Of a stretch of DNA of 64,000 nt, positions 43,820 through 53,324 are shown one piece after another. This DNA comes from DAOTTX01 sp034437515 (GTDB lineage Bacteria > Chloroflexota > Anaerolineae > Aggregatilineales > Phototrophicaceae). Made by a program: the position numbers and the translations under genes. Each line of letters begins with the position of its first letter. Position 1 is the first letter of the stretch. The DNA is taken from positions 1 through 64,000 of the forward strand of contig DAOTTX010000363.1 in assembly GCA_034437515.1 (NCBI GenBank). Reading direction: 5' to 3'. The notes under the pieces are model-generated. The model was not told where the DNA came from, did not search any database, and saw only the letters and a program-made list of their open reading frames with translations.

Positions 43820-44719
43820 ATGACTCTGCGATCTATCGTGCGAAATGTCTTACCGCTGCCCGCACGTAAGCGTCTGCGTGCCTGGGCAACAACCCTGGCG
43901 ACCACACCGACCGTCCCCGAAACCATCGAGGAACGGGCCGCTGCGATTACGCACAGTGCGGCTTTCAAGCGGTTGTCGTATCATCCCAAAGCCGGGCAGA
44001 TTGAAGACGGACGCCAGTATCTTTACGACGGCAGCGTGACCGTCCAACCCTGGGCACCCCCAGAAATCGAACGATTGGTCATGCTGACTAAAGGCGCACC
44101 GGAACCGCAAGAAACGCTCGCGTTAGTCGAATCTTTTCCGCATATGCCGACCGACCCGATCATGGTGGAGTTGGGCGCGGGTTGGTCATACTTCAGTATC
44201 ATCACCGGAAGCAAGCTGCCGGAGGCACGGCTGTTTCTCGTCGAAGCGAACCCCCGCCTGATGGAAATCGCCCGGCAAAATATGACTCTGAACGATTTGA
44301 CCACACAGGCAACGTTCATCGAACGGGCCGTTGCGGACATAGACGGACTCAAACTTAACTTTAGTGAGCGCGGCTACGGCAGCGCCATCCACGATGAAGG
44401 CGAATACCAGACCACCAGCATCACTGTAGAACAGTTAATGGCAGATTATGACCTGCCGCATATCGACATTTTACAGATGGATGTGCAGCACACCGAACTT
44501 AAAACAATTTTGGGGATGCAAAACGCGCTGCGTGCCGGGACAATCCGCTATGTGATTATCAGCACGCACAGCGGCGCACTCCACACCGCTTGTGCTCAGT
44601 TGATGCAGGCGTTCGACTACGTGCAGATTACCGCGCATAACTTTAAAGACTACGGCGGTGACGGTCTACTGGTCTACGCACAACCCGAATTTGCGGCAAA
44701 AATGTCGGGGGCACTATGA
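43820..44719 (+). CDS. FkbM-like methyltransferase
   Basis: 299 residues. IMVELGAGWSYFSIITG is the SAM-binding strand-loop (the family I/V-D/E-x-G form) and ARLFLVEANPRLMEIARQN the second motif; TTSITVEQLMADYDLPHIDI and LQMDVQHTELKTILG correspond to the FkbM late region. An extra N-terminal ~100 residues precede the fold and could bind the acceptor. The ATG at 43820 is chosen over a frame extending into the preceding gene. Its stop overlaps the next methyltransferase by 4 bp. Confidence 0.82.
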   Translation: MTLRSIVRNVLPLPARKRLRAWATTLATTPTVPETIEERAAAITHSAAFKRLSYHPKAGQIEDGRQYLYDGSVTVQPWAPPEIERLVMLTKGAPEPQETLALVESFPHMPTDPIMVELGAGWSYFSIITGSKLPEARLFLVEANPRLMEIARQNMTLNDLTTQATFIERAVADIDGLKLNFSERGYGSAIHDEGEYQTTSITVEQLMADYDLPHIDILQMDVQHTELKTILGMQNALRAGTIRYVIISTHSGALHTACAQLMQAFDYVQITAHNFKDYGGDGLLVYAQPEFAAKMSGAL

Positions 44720-45525
44720 CGACAGAGTTAGAATTTACCGGCGAGCGCGTCATCCCTGGGAAGACACCCGAATTCGTCGAGCGACCGCACATCGAGCGTT
44801 ATCGTTTCGCCGGCGGCTACTGCCGAGGCAAAACCGTGATCGACATCGGCTGTGGTGCGGGGTATGGCAGTGCCATGCTTCTGGAGATGGGCGCGTCACG
44901 GGTGTTTGGTGTCGATGTCAGCGTGGAAACCATCGCGCACTGTCAGCGAACTTACGATGACCCGCGCTTGTCGTTCCACGTGCTGGATGTCGCGGACATT
45001 CATGCCTTTGCAGAAGAACACGTCCCGGAAAAGTTTGGCGCGGCGGTCTGCTTTGAGGTCATCGAGCATGTGCCGCGCCCGGCAGCGACCGTGCGCCAGA
45101 TCGTGCTGACATTACGCGACGGCGCACCACTGGTGATCTCGACGCCAAACCGGGTGTTAAACTCGCCTGGCGTCCCGGTGTGGCGCGAACCGAATAACCC
45201 CTATCACATCCGTGAGTTTATCCGACCGGAATTCGCTGTATTGCTGCGTCAGGGGAACTTTGGACGGTTGCGCGTCTTCGGGCAATGTCGGGTGGAGCGA
45301 TTCCTCTCTCGGCGGCGAGCAACCCGGCTTTATCCCCAGTTGATGGAACGTTTTACGACGGCAGAAGGGGCGGCAGTCGTCCCGCTTACAGTTACAGAAA
45401 CCGCCCACACCCTGACGTATGTCGCCTATGCCTGGTCGCGGGTGTCGTTCCTGGCACGAGTACGCGGCAAACTAAAACGCATCTACCGGCAAATCAGCGG
45501 ACAAGAAAAGAGACAACAATCATGA
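44716..45525 (+). CDS. Class I SAM methyltransferase
   Basis: 269 residues. Motif I is VIDIGCGAGYGSAML, motif II VFGVDVSVETIAHC and motif IV AAVCFEVIEHVP with STPNRVLNS after it, as in Methyltransf_11/UbiG-like enzymes of glycan loci. The lead ELEFTGERVIPG is common in methyltransferases next to glycosyltransferases. It starts with an ATGA overlap and ends with another, so it is translationally linked on both sides. Acceptor unknown. Confidence 0.87.
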   Translation: MTTELEFTGERVIPGKTPEFVERPHIERYRFAGGYCRGKTVIDIGCGAGYGSAMLLEMGASRVFGVDVSVETIAHCQRTYDDPRLSFHVLDVADIHAFAEEHVPEKFGAAVCFEVIEHVPRPAATVRQIVLTLRDGAPLVISTPNRVLNSPGVPVWREPNNPYHIREFIRPEFAVLLRQGNFGRLRVFGQCRVERFLSRRRATRLYPQLMERFTTAEGAAVVPLTVTETAHTLTYVAYAWSRVSFLARVRGKLKRIYRQISGQEKRQQS

Positions 45526-46502
45526 CAGATTTCTGGCACGATAAACGTGTGATGGTCACCGGCGGCTGTGGGTTCATCGGTTCTTACGTCGTTGAAGAAT
45601 TGGTACAGGCCGGTGCGAAAGTAACGGCAGTTGATAACCTCGAACGTGGACGACTCGATAACCTGGCTCCGATGCGTGATGAGGTCGAGTTTATTCAAGG
45701 TGATCTACGTGACCGCAGCTTCTGTCATCAAATCGCGCCGGGGTTCGATGTGGTGATGAATCTGGTCGGGCGTGCCTACGGCATGGAATACAGCATGAAG
45801 CATCATGGCGAGATGCTCTATCATAATACGGTCGCCCAGTTAAATATGCTGGAAGCGGCTCGCGCACACGGCGTCTCGCGCTTCCTCACGGTCAGTTCAG
45901 CCTGTGTCTACAACGATGAAGCCCCTATCCCGACCATCGAAGCAAACGGCTTCGCCGGGCAACCGGAAGCAGTCAATGTAGGGTATGGCTGGGCCAAGCG
46001 CATAGCAGAATTGCAAGCCATCTACTATCACGAAGAATTTGACATCGACATCGCCATCGTCCGCCCGTATAACCCCTATGGTGATCGTTACATCTGGATG
46101 GGAACGAAATCACAGGTGATCCCGACGTTGGTCAAGCGGGTGATGGATGGCGAAGACCCGGTCGTCGTGTGGGGCAGCGGGCAGCAAAAGCGGAGCTTCC
46201 TCCATGTGCGAGATACGGCACGGTTGATGATGCTCATCACCGAAAGGCACGCGGTCGGTGAGCCGATCAACATTGGTTACGACGGCATCACCATCACGGA
46301 AGTCGTAGAAACAATCTGTAAGGTCGCCAGAAAATCACCGGAGATCGTCTACGACCACAGCAAGCCGGAGGGCAATCCCTGCAAATGCGCCGACTCCTCA
46401 CGGATGTTAGAGGTCACCGGCGGTTACCAACAGCAGGTGAGCCTCGAAGACGGCCTGCGCGAGATGGTTGGCTGGTATCAACGCACATTCGAGGCCACAT
46501 GA
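45522..46502 (+). CDS. NAD-dependent sugar epimerase/dehydratase (extended SDR)
   Basis: 326 residues. VMVTGGCGFIGSYVVEEL (residues 10-27) binds NAD; SSACVYND and YGWAKRIAEL give the catalytic Ser and Tyr-x-x-x-Lys, and RPYNPYGDRY is the family PYNxYG. GRAYGMEYSMKHHGEML resembles the substrate loop of GDP-mannose 3,5-epimerase and GDP-fucose synthase. It will change a nucleotide sugar for the polymer; the exact reaction is not determined. Overlaps both neighbours by 4 bp. Confidence 0.87.
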   Translation: MTDFWHDKRVMVTGGCGFIGSYVVEELVQAGAKVTAVDNLERGRLDNLAPMRDEVEFIQGDLRDRSFCHQIAPGFDVVMNLVGRAYGMEYSMKHHGEMLYHNTVAQLNMLEAARAHGVSRFLTVSSACVYNDEAPIPTIEANGFAGQPEAVNVGYGWAKRIAELQAIYYHEEFDIDIAIVRPYNPYGDRYIWMGTKSQVIPTLVKRVMDGEDPVVVWGSGQQKRSFLHVRDTARLMMLITERHAVGEPINIGYDGITITEVVETICKVARKSPEIVYDHSKPEGNPCKCADSSRMLEVTGGYQQQVSLEDGLREMVGWYQRTFEAT

Positions 46503-47587
46503 TGACTGACTTAAGTATCGTCATCGCCGCACGGAATGACAATTACGGCGGTGATTTTACCGAACGGTTACAACTTGCTATCAACGTGCATCTAACGTAT
46601 ATGGCACGCTTCAACATGGATGCCGAACTGCTCATCGTGGAGTGGAACCCGCCGCCGGAAAGACCACCCTTAGTCGAGGCGCTGCGCTGGCCTGATGACC
46701 TCCCTGCCGGACGTGTGCGAATTATTCGTGTGCCATCAGAAGTACATGCAAGGGTGCCAAACCCGAAGAATATGCCGATGTTCGAATACATGGCGAAAAA
46801 TGCAGGGTTGCGCCGGGCGCGAGGGCGCTTTGTGCTGGTCACCAACGCCGATGTGTTGTTCAGCGCGGCATTGTACCGTCAGCTTGCCGTTGGGACGTTG
46901 GACGAAGGTGCATTCTACCGCGCCGACCGCTATGATTTCGACGGTCGTCCCGACCCGTCATGGGCTGCTGATCGCGTCATCGAATATGCGAAGGCGAACA
47001 TCAACGCGGTCGTCTGGCGTCCGCCCCGTGCGGAAGCCTCCCGTTATTCGCGTCCGCTCACACCTGGGCAGCGTTGGCTGGGTCAGCGGCTTGGTGTATG
47101 GCTTTCCACCTATAAGCACAAGCTGCACTATGGGTTGAAGTGGTTAACAGCATGGTCCCCGGAGATTGCCATTCGTTCGGGTTGGAACACCGCACCGATC
47201 TATGACCCGACAGAGACCGCTTATGGGTTGCATACCTATGCACCGGGTGATTTCCTGCTCGCCGCCCGCACGAGCTGGCAAGCGATTCATGGTTTCCCAG
47301 AATTCCCGGATACATTTATTCATCTGGATAGCTACGGCACCACACAGTTATTCGCGCTCGGCCTGGAGCAGATGTTGTTTCTGCCGCCGTGTATAATCTT
47401 ACATACAGACCACGACCGAGACAACCAGACCAGCCGTCCGTCAGTGACGTGGGAAGACATCAGTCCGGACCTAGCGGCATTACGTGCAGGGGAAAAGTCC
47501 CCGGCAATCAATGGTGAAGACTGGGGATTGGTCGATGCTGACCTGCCGGAATTAGACCCGGTACTATCGCACACCGTTCGAGAGTAA
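46499..47587 (+). CDS. GT-A-like glycosyltransferase, unusual type
   Basis: 362 residues. The start LSIVIAARNDNYGGDFTERL resembles GT2 openings, and RGRFVLVTNADVLFS around residue 120 could be the metal/nucleotide site with TNAD replacing the usual DxD. MFEYMAKNAGLRRARG before it is the typical helix carrying the Asn-Arg pair. The C-terminal part (~180-362) has a basic loop and ends in an acidic tail; I do not recognise a family. The following gene encodes a protein with a similar TNTD motif, so the two may form a subfamily. Two adjacent ATGs (46499, 46502) overlap the preceding stop. Confidence 0.65.
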   Translation: MMTDLSIVIAARNDNYGGDFTERLQLAINVHLTYMARFNMDAELLIVEWNPPPERPPLVEALRWPDDLPAGRVRIIRVPSEVHARVPNPKNMPMFEYMAKNAGLRRARGRFVLVTNADVLFSAALYRQLAVGTLDEGAFYRADRYDFDGRPDPSWAADRVIEYAKANINAVVWRPPRAEASRYSRPLTPGQRWLGQRLGVWLSTYKHKLHYGLKWLTAWSPEIAIRSGWNTAPIYDPTETAYGLHTYAPGDFLLAARTSWQAIHGFPEFPDTFIHLDSYGTTQLFALGLEQMLFLPPCIILHTDHDRDNQTSRPSVTWEDISPDLAALRAGEKSPAINGEDWGLVDADLPELDPVLSHTVRE

Positions 47588-47591
47588 GCTC

Positions 47592-48554
47592 ATGTTGAAA
47601 CTCGCCCATATCATAAATCCATTTCACGCACGGCCTGGTTCCGAGGCGGCCTGGGCACAACCGATCACGTTTGAGTCGATGCGCGTAGCCCGTGACTTCT
47701 GCGCGGGTCGCATCGATGTGACACTGTATAGTGCGCAGTATGAGCATGACCGTACCGCCGTCCCCGAAGGTCTAACGCTGACATCCGATCTAGACCGTAG
47801 TGTGCTTGATATGGCGAATTTTGAGGTCGAACGCCCGCTGCCACTCTTGCGTGACATCCTTGACCGGGCTTATATCTGCGCTCCACAAGCTGATTACCTG
47901 ATCTACACCAACACAGACATTGGCTTGCAACCCAACTTCTACATCTCGATCGCACGAATTATCGAGCGGATGGGTTATGAAGCATTTGCCATTAACCGGC
48001 GCAGCATCCCGGAGGTTTATCGAGATGTAGCTGACCTGCCGTTGATGTGGGCTGAAGACGGCGTACCACATTCGGGTTATGATTGTTTCGTCTTCAAGCG
48101 TGAGCTTTGGTCACAGTATGACCCCGGGGATGTGTGTGTAGGAGCAGCGTATGTCGGGCGGGCGTTGCTGCTCTCGATGGCATATCAAGGAGCGAAGTTT
48201 CGCGTTTTTGAGAACGCGTTACTAACCTTTCATATTGGCGGCAATGGGGAATGGCTGCAACCCGCCTTGCAGGATTACATGGACTACAACTGGTCTTGTT
48301 TGAAAGTGCAGGTGGCGCGAGTCGAGGCCGAGCATGGCACGATGTCAGCGGAGCGCCGCGCTTTCTGGTTAGAGCAGTGGGCCGACCGTGTCTGGTACGA
48401 TACCGCGCCAAGTGATGCCTGTTTGCCTAACGTCGCACCGGATTACGAACAGCGGCGTTTGCGCGTGCTTCAAGCACGCAGCCAGCAACGGCAGCATAGC
48501 CTGTTGTGGCGGATCTTCTACAAGCTGCGGCATATGCTGAGAGCCACAAAATGA
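47592..48554 (+). CDS. GT-A-like protein with TNTD motif, function unknown
   Basis: 320 residues starting MLKLAHIINPFHARPGSEAA. Residues ~95-110 (ADYLIYTNTDIGLQPNFY) resemble the nucleotide-sugar site of GT-A folds, and CFVFKRELWSQYDPGDVCVG could be the acceptor loop. There is no signal peptide. The C-terminal ~60 residues are basic and helical (RRLRVLQARSQQRQ) and may touch the membrane. It is not a clear member of a known GT family. It begins 4 bp after the preceding gene and overlaps the next one by 4 bp. Confidence 0.6.
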   Translation: MLKLAHIINPFHARPGSEAAWAQPITFESMRVARDFCAGRIDVTLYSAQYEHDRTAVPEGLTLTSDLDRSVLDMANFEVERPLPLLRDILDRAYICAPQADYLIYTNTDIGLQPNFYISIARIIERMGYEAFAINRRSIPEVYRDVADLPLMWAEDGVPHSGYDCFVFKRELWSQYDPGDVCVGAAYVGRALLLSMAYQGAKFRVFENALLTFHIGGNGEWLQPALQDYMDYNWSCLKVQVARVEAEHGTMSAERRAFWLEQWADRVWYDTAPSDACLPNVAPDYEQRRLRVLQARSQQRQHSLLWRIFYKLRHMLRATK

Positions 48555-49678
48555 AACGAGTACTTGTCGTTGAATTTGGGCGGATGCATGGGCATGTCGT
48601 CTACCCGGAATGTGTGCTGCTGCTAGCAGCGGGTTATGAGGTGACTGTGCTCATCGGCGCGAGTAATCCAGAGATCCTGATGTTGGAGACGCTTCAAGAC
48701 CGCATCCGTCTGGAAAAGATCGAATGTGGGGGTAAGCGGTTCTGCCTGCTGCACAAGCTGTTTTACCATGCCCGCCAGGACTACGAGCGGGTGTATTTCA
48801 CCACAATGGAACTCTACGAAGACATTGTGCTATACCTGTTGTTCGCGCTGCTGATGCCAAAACCTATCGCCTACGTGCTGCATATACTCAAACCGTCCTA
48901 CGGGGAAACTTGGCTGCAACGATTGCTGTACCGTTTGCTGTACTGGCGAACAGAGCGTATCTATGTGCTGTCGGAAAACATTCTGAGTAATGCGAGGACG
49001 ATCTTACCAGCCGCGATGCAACCTAAACTTACATACTTTTCGCCGGTATTCTTCCCGGAATATTTATCGCCCGATCAATCGGTCAACAACGGTGATGAAC
49101 GGATCGACATTCTCATCCTCGGTCGTTTGGATCTTCGGCGACGCAGCTATAAGGCGCTTTGCGATGTATTACCTCAACTAGCGGCCAGTGATCTACGGCA
49201 TCGAGTACGGATTCATCTGTTGGGGCAGTTTATCCTATATGGCTTTGCAGATTTCGTGCAGGAATTCGTCTGTCGGGCGGCGGAACACGATTTGTTACAG
49301 AAGACCATCAAGCTCTACAGCGACTCCTATATGGATTTTGACCAGATGGCGGTTTATCTGCGGCAGGCCGATTTTTTAATGCCGCTCATCCATGCGGATG
49401 TGCAGGCCAGTATGAATTATGCACAACAAATTTATCCCAGTGTGTTGATGTGGTCACAGGCTTTTGCCATCCCGTTGATTAGTTCGCGTGATTTCCCGGT
49501 TGATGCTCAGTTACATCCCTTTACACTCTGGTATGACAGCGATGACATCATGACCGGACTTGAAGCCGCTGTCGAGCTTTACGAGTCGCCAGAATATCAA
49601 CAAAAACGGACTGATTACCGCCGTCATACCGACCGCCTGTTCAAGCCTTCACAGGAGAACTTTATTCATGCAGGTTAG
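48551..49678 (+). CDS. GT-B-like glycosyltransferase, divergent
   Basis: 375 residues. RVLVVEFGRMHGHVVYPECV opens like an N-terminal Rossmann half, with no Gly-rich GT4 loop; IDILILGRLDLRRRSYKAL near residue 195 and MPLIHADVQASMNYAQQ near 290 look like the second half of GT4-type enzymes, in which the Glu-x7-Glu motif is not evident. It is probably a glycosyltransferase by context. The ATG at 48551 overlaps the previous stop by 4 bp; the next gene starts 11 bp before its end. Confidence 0.6.
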   Translation: MKRVLVVEFGRMHGHVVYPECVLLLAAGYEVTVLIGASNPEILMLETLQDRIRLEKIECGGKRFCLLHKLFYHARQDYERVYFTTMELYEDIVLYLLFALLMPKPIAYVLHILKPSYGETWLQRLLYRLLYWRTERIYVLSENILSNARTILPAAMQPKLTYFSPVFFPEYLSPDQSVNNGDERIDILILGRLDLRRRSYKALCDVLPQLAASDLRHRVRIHLLGQFILYGFADFVQEFVCRAAEHDLLQKTIKLYSDSYMDFDQMAVYLRQADFLMPLIHADVQASMNYAQQIYPSVLMWSQAFAIPLISSRDFPVDAQLHPFTLWYDSDDIMTGLEAAVELYESPEYQQKRTDYRRHTDRLFKPSQENFIHAG

Positions 49679-50663
49679 TGTGGTGATCCCAGTATACAAC
49701 GCGGCGGCTTATGTGCGTGTGGCGGTCGAATCCGCATTGGCGCAGCCACAGACCGCTGAGGTACTTCTCGCCGAGGATGGCTCACCGGATGACAGCCTGA
49801 CGGTGTGTGAGTCACTGATCGCAGAATACCCGGAACGTGTACGTTTGCTGCGTCACCCCAAAGGAGAGAACCGGGAAGCCGGGGCGACTCGCAATTTGGG
49901 CATCAAAAACGCGCAATACGATGTCATCGCCTTCCTGGATGCAGACGACAAATACCTGCCGGGTCGTTTCGATGTCGCCCTGAAAATGCTCACCGCAGAA
50001 CCGGAACTCGACGGTGTTTATGAAGCTGTCGGCACGTTGACCGAGGCGAACGCCCGGATCGCCAAGCGTGATGACCTTCGCATCGAAGATATGATGACCC
50101 TCAAAACACATGTGCCGCCGGAAGATCTGCTCCATGCGTTCATCAGTGGGAAGAACCCCCAGGGTCACCCGCATCTTAATGGGCTAACGCTGCGCCGCCG
50201 TGCGATTGATCGTGCTGGTGACTTCCATGAGCATATCCCCCTACATGAGGATACAGAGTTCATTATAAGACTGGCAGCAACCTGTCGGCTGAAGGGTGGT
50301 CGGCTGGATGAGCCGGTGGCGGTCTATCGCATCCATGCGGAGAACCGCTTTACCACACCGCGTCCGCAAGCAGATGTCTACTATAAGCGGGTGCGGCTGG
50401 GTATGACCGTCTTTCGGTGGGGGTGCGAAAACCTCGATGCCGCCGGTCGAGCGATGGCGCTGGACTACTTGCTACGCTATGTGAAGCTCACCCCACGTGC
50501 GGAACACACACCCAAGTTACCGGATTACCTAGAACGGCGCTGGCGGGTGCTGCGGTTCGTACTGGATCATCCGCGTTTTTTACGCGAACGGGCGGTACGT
50601 GATGAATTACTGGCAAGTCCGCGTGGCGTGATGTCGCGGATACGTGATCTGGTGAAAAGGTAA
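49668..50663 (+). CDS. Glycosyltransferase family 2 (first of tandem pair)
   Basis: 331 residues. MQVSVVIPVYNAAAYVRVAV, LLAEDGSPDDSL and IAFLDADDKYLPGRFD give the GT2 fold with the DxD metal site (DADD). LHEDTEFIIRLAATCR is the ED-x-E region of the catalytic base. The C-terminal part beyond residue ~240 is helical. It is clearly related in sequence and DNA to the next gene. The ATG at 49668 is chosen since it starts right at the first beta strand. Confidence 0.87.
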   Translation: MQVSVVIPVYNAAAYVRVAVESALAQPQTAEVLLAEDGSPDDSLTVCESLIAEYPERVRLLRHPKGENREAGATRNLGIKNAQYDVIAFLDADDKYLPGRFDVALKMLTAEPELDGVYEAVGTLTEANARIAKRDDLRIEDMMTLKTHVPPEDLLHAFISGKNPQGHPHLNGLTLRRRAIDRAGDFHEHIPLHEDTEFIIRLAATCRLKGGRLDEPVAVYRIHAENRFTTPRPQADVYYKRVRLGMTVFRWGCENLDAAGRAMALDYLLRYVKLTPRAEHTPKLPDYLERRWRVLRFVLDHPRFLRERAVRDELLASPRGVMSRIRDLVKR

Positions 50664-50666
50664 GCC

Positions 50667-51626
50667 ATGCAGATCAGTGTGGTGACCCCGGTCTACAACG
50701 CAGAGAAGTACGTGCGTGCAGCGGTTGAATCTGCGCTGGCGCAACCACAAACCGCTGAGGTGATTCTGGTGGAAGATGCCTCACCGGATGACAGTCTGGC
50801 GGTGTGTGAGGCCCTGGCGAGCGAGCATCCCGACCGGGTGCGTGTGCTGTGTCATCCCGACGGAGCCAACCGAGGCGCGGGCCTATCGCGCGAATTAGGC
50901 ATTGCGGCGGCGAAACAACCCTATGTCGCTTGCCTGGATGCCGACGACTACTATCTACCGGGCTGTTTTGACCGGGCGGAGGCCGTTTTGCAGGCAAAGC
51001 CTGATGCTGATGGCGTTTACAGTGCCATCGGTGTGCATTTTGAGACAGAAGCCGCGCGAGAAAGTTGGTTCACACAGACCAGCAACACGCTCACCACCGT
51101 TGAGGAAAGGTTGCCACCTGAGCGGCTATTCAAGGCCCTTGTGATGGGTGGGCGTGGGTACTTCCATCTAAATGCGCTGGTCGCCCGGCGTGAGGTGTTC
51201 AAAGAAGTGGGTGGGTTTGATCCCTTGCTCCATGAAGACACCGCAATGTCGATCAAACTGGCGGCACTGAGCCGCTTATATCCGGCGCAGATCAACGAAC
51301 CCGTTGCCATGCGCCGTTATCATGACGCCAACCCAAGTGACGCCGCCCGACGTCCACGTGCGGATGTACTGCATCATCATGATCTACTCTGGCGGACTCT
51401 GGTTACATGGTCACTCGAATATATTGATTCAGCACGGCAAGCGTTGATCTTCGGGCGCTGGCTGACCGTCCAACGACAAATCGTGGAGGAACGTGATTAT
51501 GGTCGAGTCGGGCGACGATTGGGGTTGCTGTGGTCGCTGCTGAGCCTGGGGACGAACCATCCCAGTCTGCTAGGTAAGAGATACTATCTACGGGCGGTAC
51601 GGAATGCACTCACGCCAGGGCGTTGA
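50667..51626 (+). CDS. Glycosyltransferase family 2 (second of tandem pair)
   Basis: 319 residues. MQISVVTPVYNAEKYVRAAV, ILVEDASPDDSLAVCE and VACLDADDYYLPGCFD align with the preceding enzyme; LLHEDTAMSIKLAALSR is the catalytic region. The stretch ESALAQPQTAEV and SPDDSL are shared exactly. It starts 3 bp after the preceding stop. The two arose by tandem duplication and probably add related sugars. Confidence 0.87.
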   Translation: MQISVVTPVYNAEKYVRAAVESALAQPQTAEVILVEDASPDDSLAVCEALASEHPDRVRVLCHPDGANRGAGLSRELGIAAAKQPYVACLDADDYYLPGCFDRAEAVLQAKPDADGVYSAIGVHFETEAARESWFTQTSNTLTTVEERLPPERLFKALVMGGRGYFHLNALVARREVFKEVGGFDPLLHEDTAMSIKLAALSRLYPAQINEPVAMRRYHDANPSDAARRPRADVLHHHDLLWRTLVTWSLEYIDSARQALIFGRWLTVQRQIVEERDYGRVGRRLGLLWSLLSLGTNHPSLLGKRYYLRAVRNALTPGR

Positions 51627-51651
51627 CGCGAAATTTATGTAAGGAAAGATC

Positions 51652-52281
51652 ATGCAATACGGCAAGACTTATTTCGATTATCAAAAGGACATCGGCGCTT
51701 TCGGTGGCAGAGCGAACCTGTTCAAATTTGCGCCGTTCATCCAGCCGACGGATACGGTGTTGGATTTTGGCTGTGGTGGGGGCTACCTATTGCACCACAT
51801 CGACGCGGCGTCGAAAGCGGGGATTGAGATCAACCCGGCAGCGCGAGAAACAGCGCGGCAGAGCGGTTTGACGATCTACGCCAGCACCGCCGAGGTGCCT
51901 GACGAAACCGCCGACATTATCGTGAGTAATCACGCATTAGAACACGTCGAGGCCCCGTTAGACGAACTGCGGGCGCTGCTGCCCAAGTTGCGCCCCGGCG
52001 GTAAGATCGTCTTCGTCGTCCCACATCAAAAACCGGCCGAAGCCTACCGCGCAAATGACCCCAACCAGCACCTTTACACCTGGAACCCGCTGACATTAGG
52101 CAACCTGTTCCACGCTGCCGGGTATGAGCATATTGATGTCGATGTCCTACGCTATGCGTGGAAGCCGAGTTTTGGTCGGTACTATCGTTTGGGACAATGG
52201 GCTTTTGACTTGCGTTGTCGGGTCTGTGCGCTGCGCCTGGGGAATTATCAAATCCGCGCTGTCGCAGAGCGTTCTCGATAA
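51652..52281 (+). CDS. Class I SAM methyltransferase
   Basis: 209 residues. TVLDFGCGGGYLLHHID is motif I, KAGIEINPAARETARQSG motif II, ADIIVSNHALEHVEAPLDEL motif IV and LRPGGKIVFVVPHQKP motif V. Compact Methyltransf_11-type enzyme. AAGGAAAG lies 5 bases before the ATG. The stop shares one base with the next start (TAATG). Probably acts on a sugar of the polymer or its cap. Confidence 0.86.
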   Translation: MQYGKTYFDYQKDIGAFGGRANLFKFAPFIQPTDTVLDFGCGGGYLLHHIDAASKAGIEINPAARETARQSGLTIYASTAEVPDETADIIVSNHALEHVEAPLDELRALLPKLRPGGKIVFVVPHQKPAEAYRANDPNQHLYTWNPLTLGNLFHAAGYEHIDVDVLRYAWKPSFGRYYRLGQWAFDLRCRVCALRLGNYQIRAVAERSR

Positions 52282-53324
52282 TGGCTGAATTTCCGCGTGT
52301 CTCTTTTGGAATGATCGTGCTCAATGGCGAGCCATTCACGCGGTATAATCTGCGCTCGATTTATCCCTTCGCCCACGAGATTATTGTCGTAGAAGGTGCG
52401 GTCGAAAGTGCCGCTGCCATCGCGACCCAGGACGGTCACTCAATAGACGGCACGTTGGAGGCCCTGCATCGCTTTAAGACAGAGGAAGACCCAGAGAATA
52501 AGCTGACTATCATCACAAAGGAGGGCTTCTGGCACGAGAAAGATGCGATGTCTCAGGCCTATGCCGAACGCGCAACGGGCGATTATTTATGGCAGGTGGA
52601 CAGCGACGAATTTTACCATGCCGGTGATATGCGCAAGGTATTGAAGCTGCTACGAGACGACCCAGCGATCACAAGCCTTTCGTTTCGTCAAATCTCATTT
52701 TGGGGCGGGTTCAATTATTACACCGATGGACGTTTCCTGAGCAAGATATTTCCTGATATTCATCGCGTGTTCAAATGGGGAGCGGACTATCGTTATATCA
52801 CCCACCGTCCACCGACCGTTCATGACCCACAGGGGCGCAACCTACGTAAGCTAAAATGGCTAGACGGTGCCTTCTGGGATCGTCATGAGGTGCGGATGTA
52901 TCACTATTCGCTGATTTTTCCCTTGCAGGTGACGCGGAAAGCGCATTACTACAAACAGGCGACATGGACCGGTGCTGGCGACGCGGAGAACTGGGCGCGG
53001 GATGTCTATTTTGGTCTCAAGTATCCTTATCGGGTACACAATGTTTATCAGCACCCAAGCTGGTTAATGCGGTTTAAGGGGCAGCACCCCGAACAAATCG
53101 AAGCACTCCGGGCTGATCTCGAAGCGGGTCGAGTCAAGGTTGAGCAGCGCCACATGGATGACATCGAACGATTGCTAGAGTCGCCACGCTATAAGATTGG
53201 GCGATGGCTTTTACAGACCAACGAACATTTCTATCCCATTTGGCAATTTTTGCGCCGCGCCCGTGCATCGTTAAGTTATCGCAGCGGCCTATTGCTCGAT
53301 CGGCTGCGTGGGGAAACACGATGA
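52281..53324 (+). CDS. Glycosyltransferase family 2-like protein
   Basis: 347 residues. VSFGMIVLNGEPFTRYNLRS is the first strand of the GT2 glycan-extension subgroup, and GDYLWQVDSDEFYH contains the DxD metal site. After ~150 the protein has several aromatic and basic segments (FWGGFNYYTDGRF) found in this subgroup. It starts on the last base of the methyltransferase stop and overlaps the next gene by 4 bp. Confidence 0.8.
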   Translation: MAEFPRVSFGMIVLNGEPFTRYNLRSIYPFAHEIIVVEGAVESAAAIATQDGHSIDGTLEALHRFKTEEDPENKLTIITKEGFWHEKDAMSQAYAERATGDYLWQVDSDEFYHAGDMRKVLKLLRDDPAITSLSFRQISFWGGFNYYTDGRFLSKIFPDIHRVFKWGADYRYITHRPPTVHDPQGRNLRKLKWLDGAFWDRHEVRMYHYSLIFPLQVTRKAHYYKQATWTGAGDAENWARDVYFGLKYPYRVHNVYQHPSWLMRFKGQHPEQIEALRADLEAGRVKVEQRHMDDIERLLESPRYKIGRWLLQTNEHFYPIWQFLRRARASLSYRSGLLLDRLRGETR

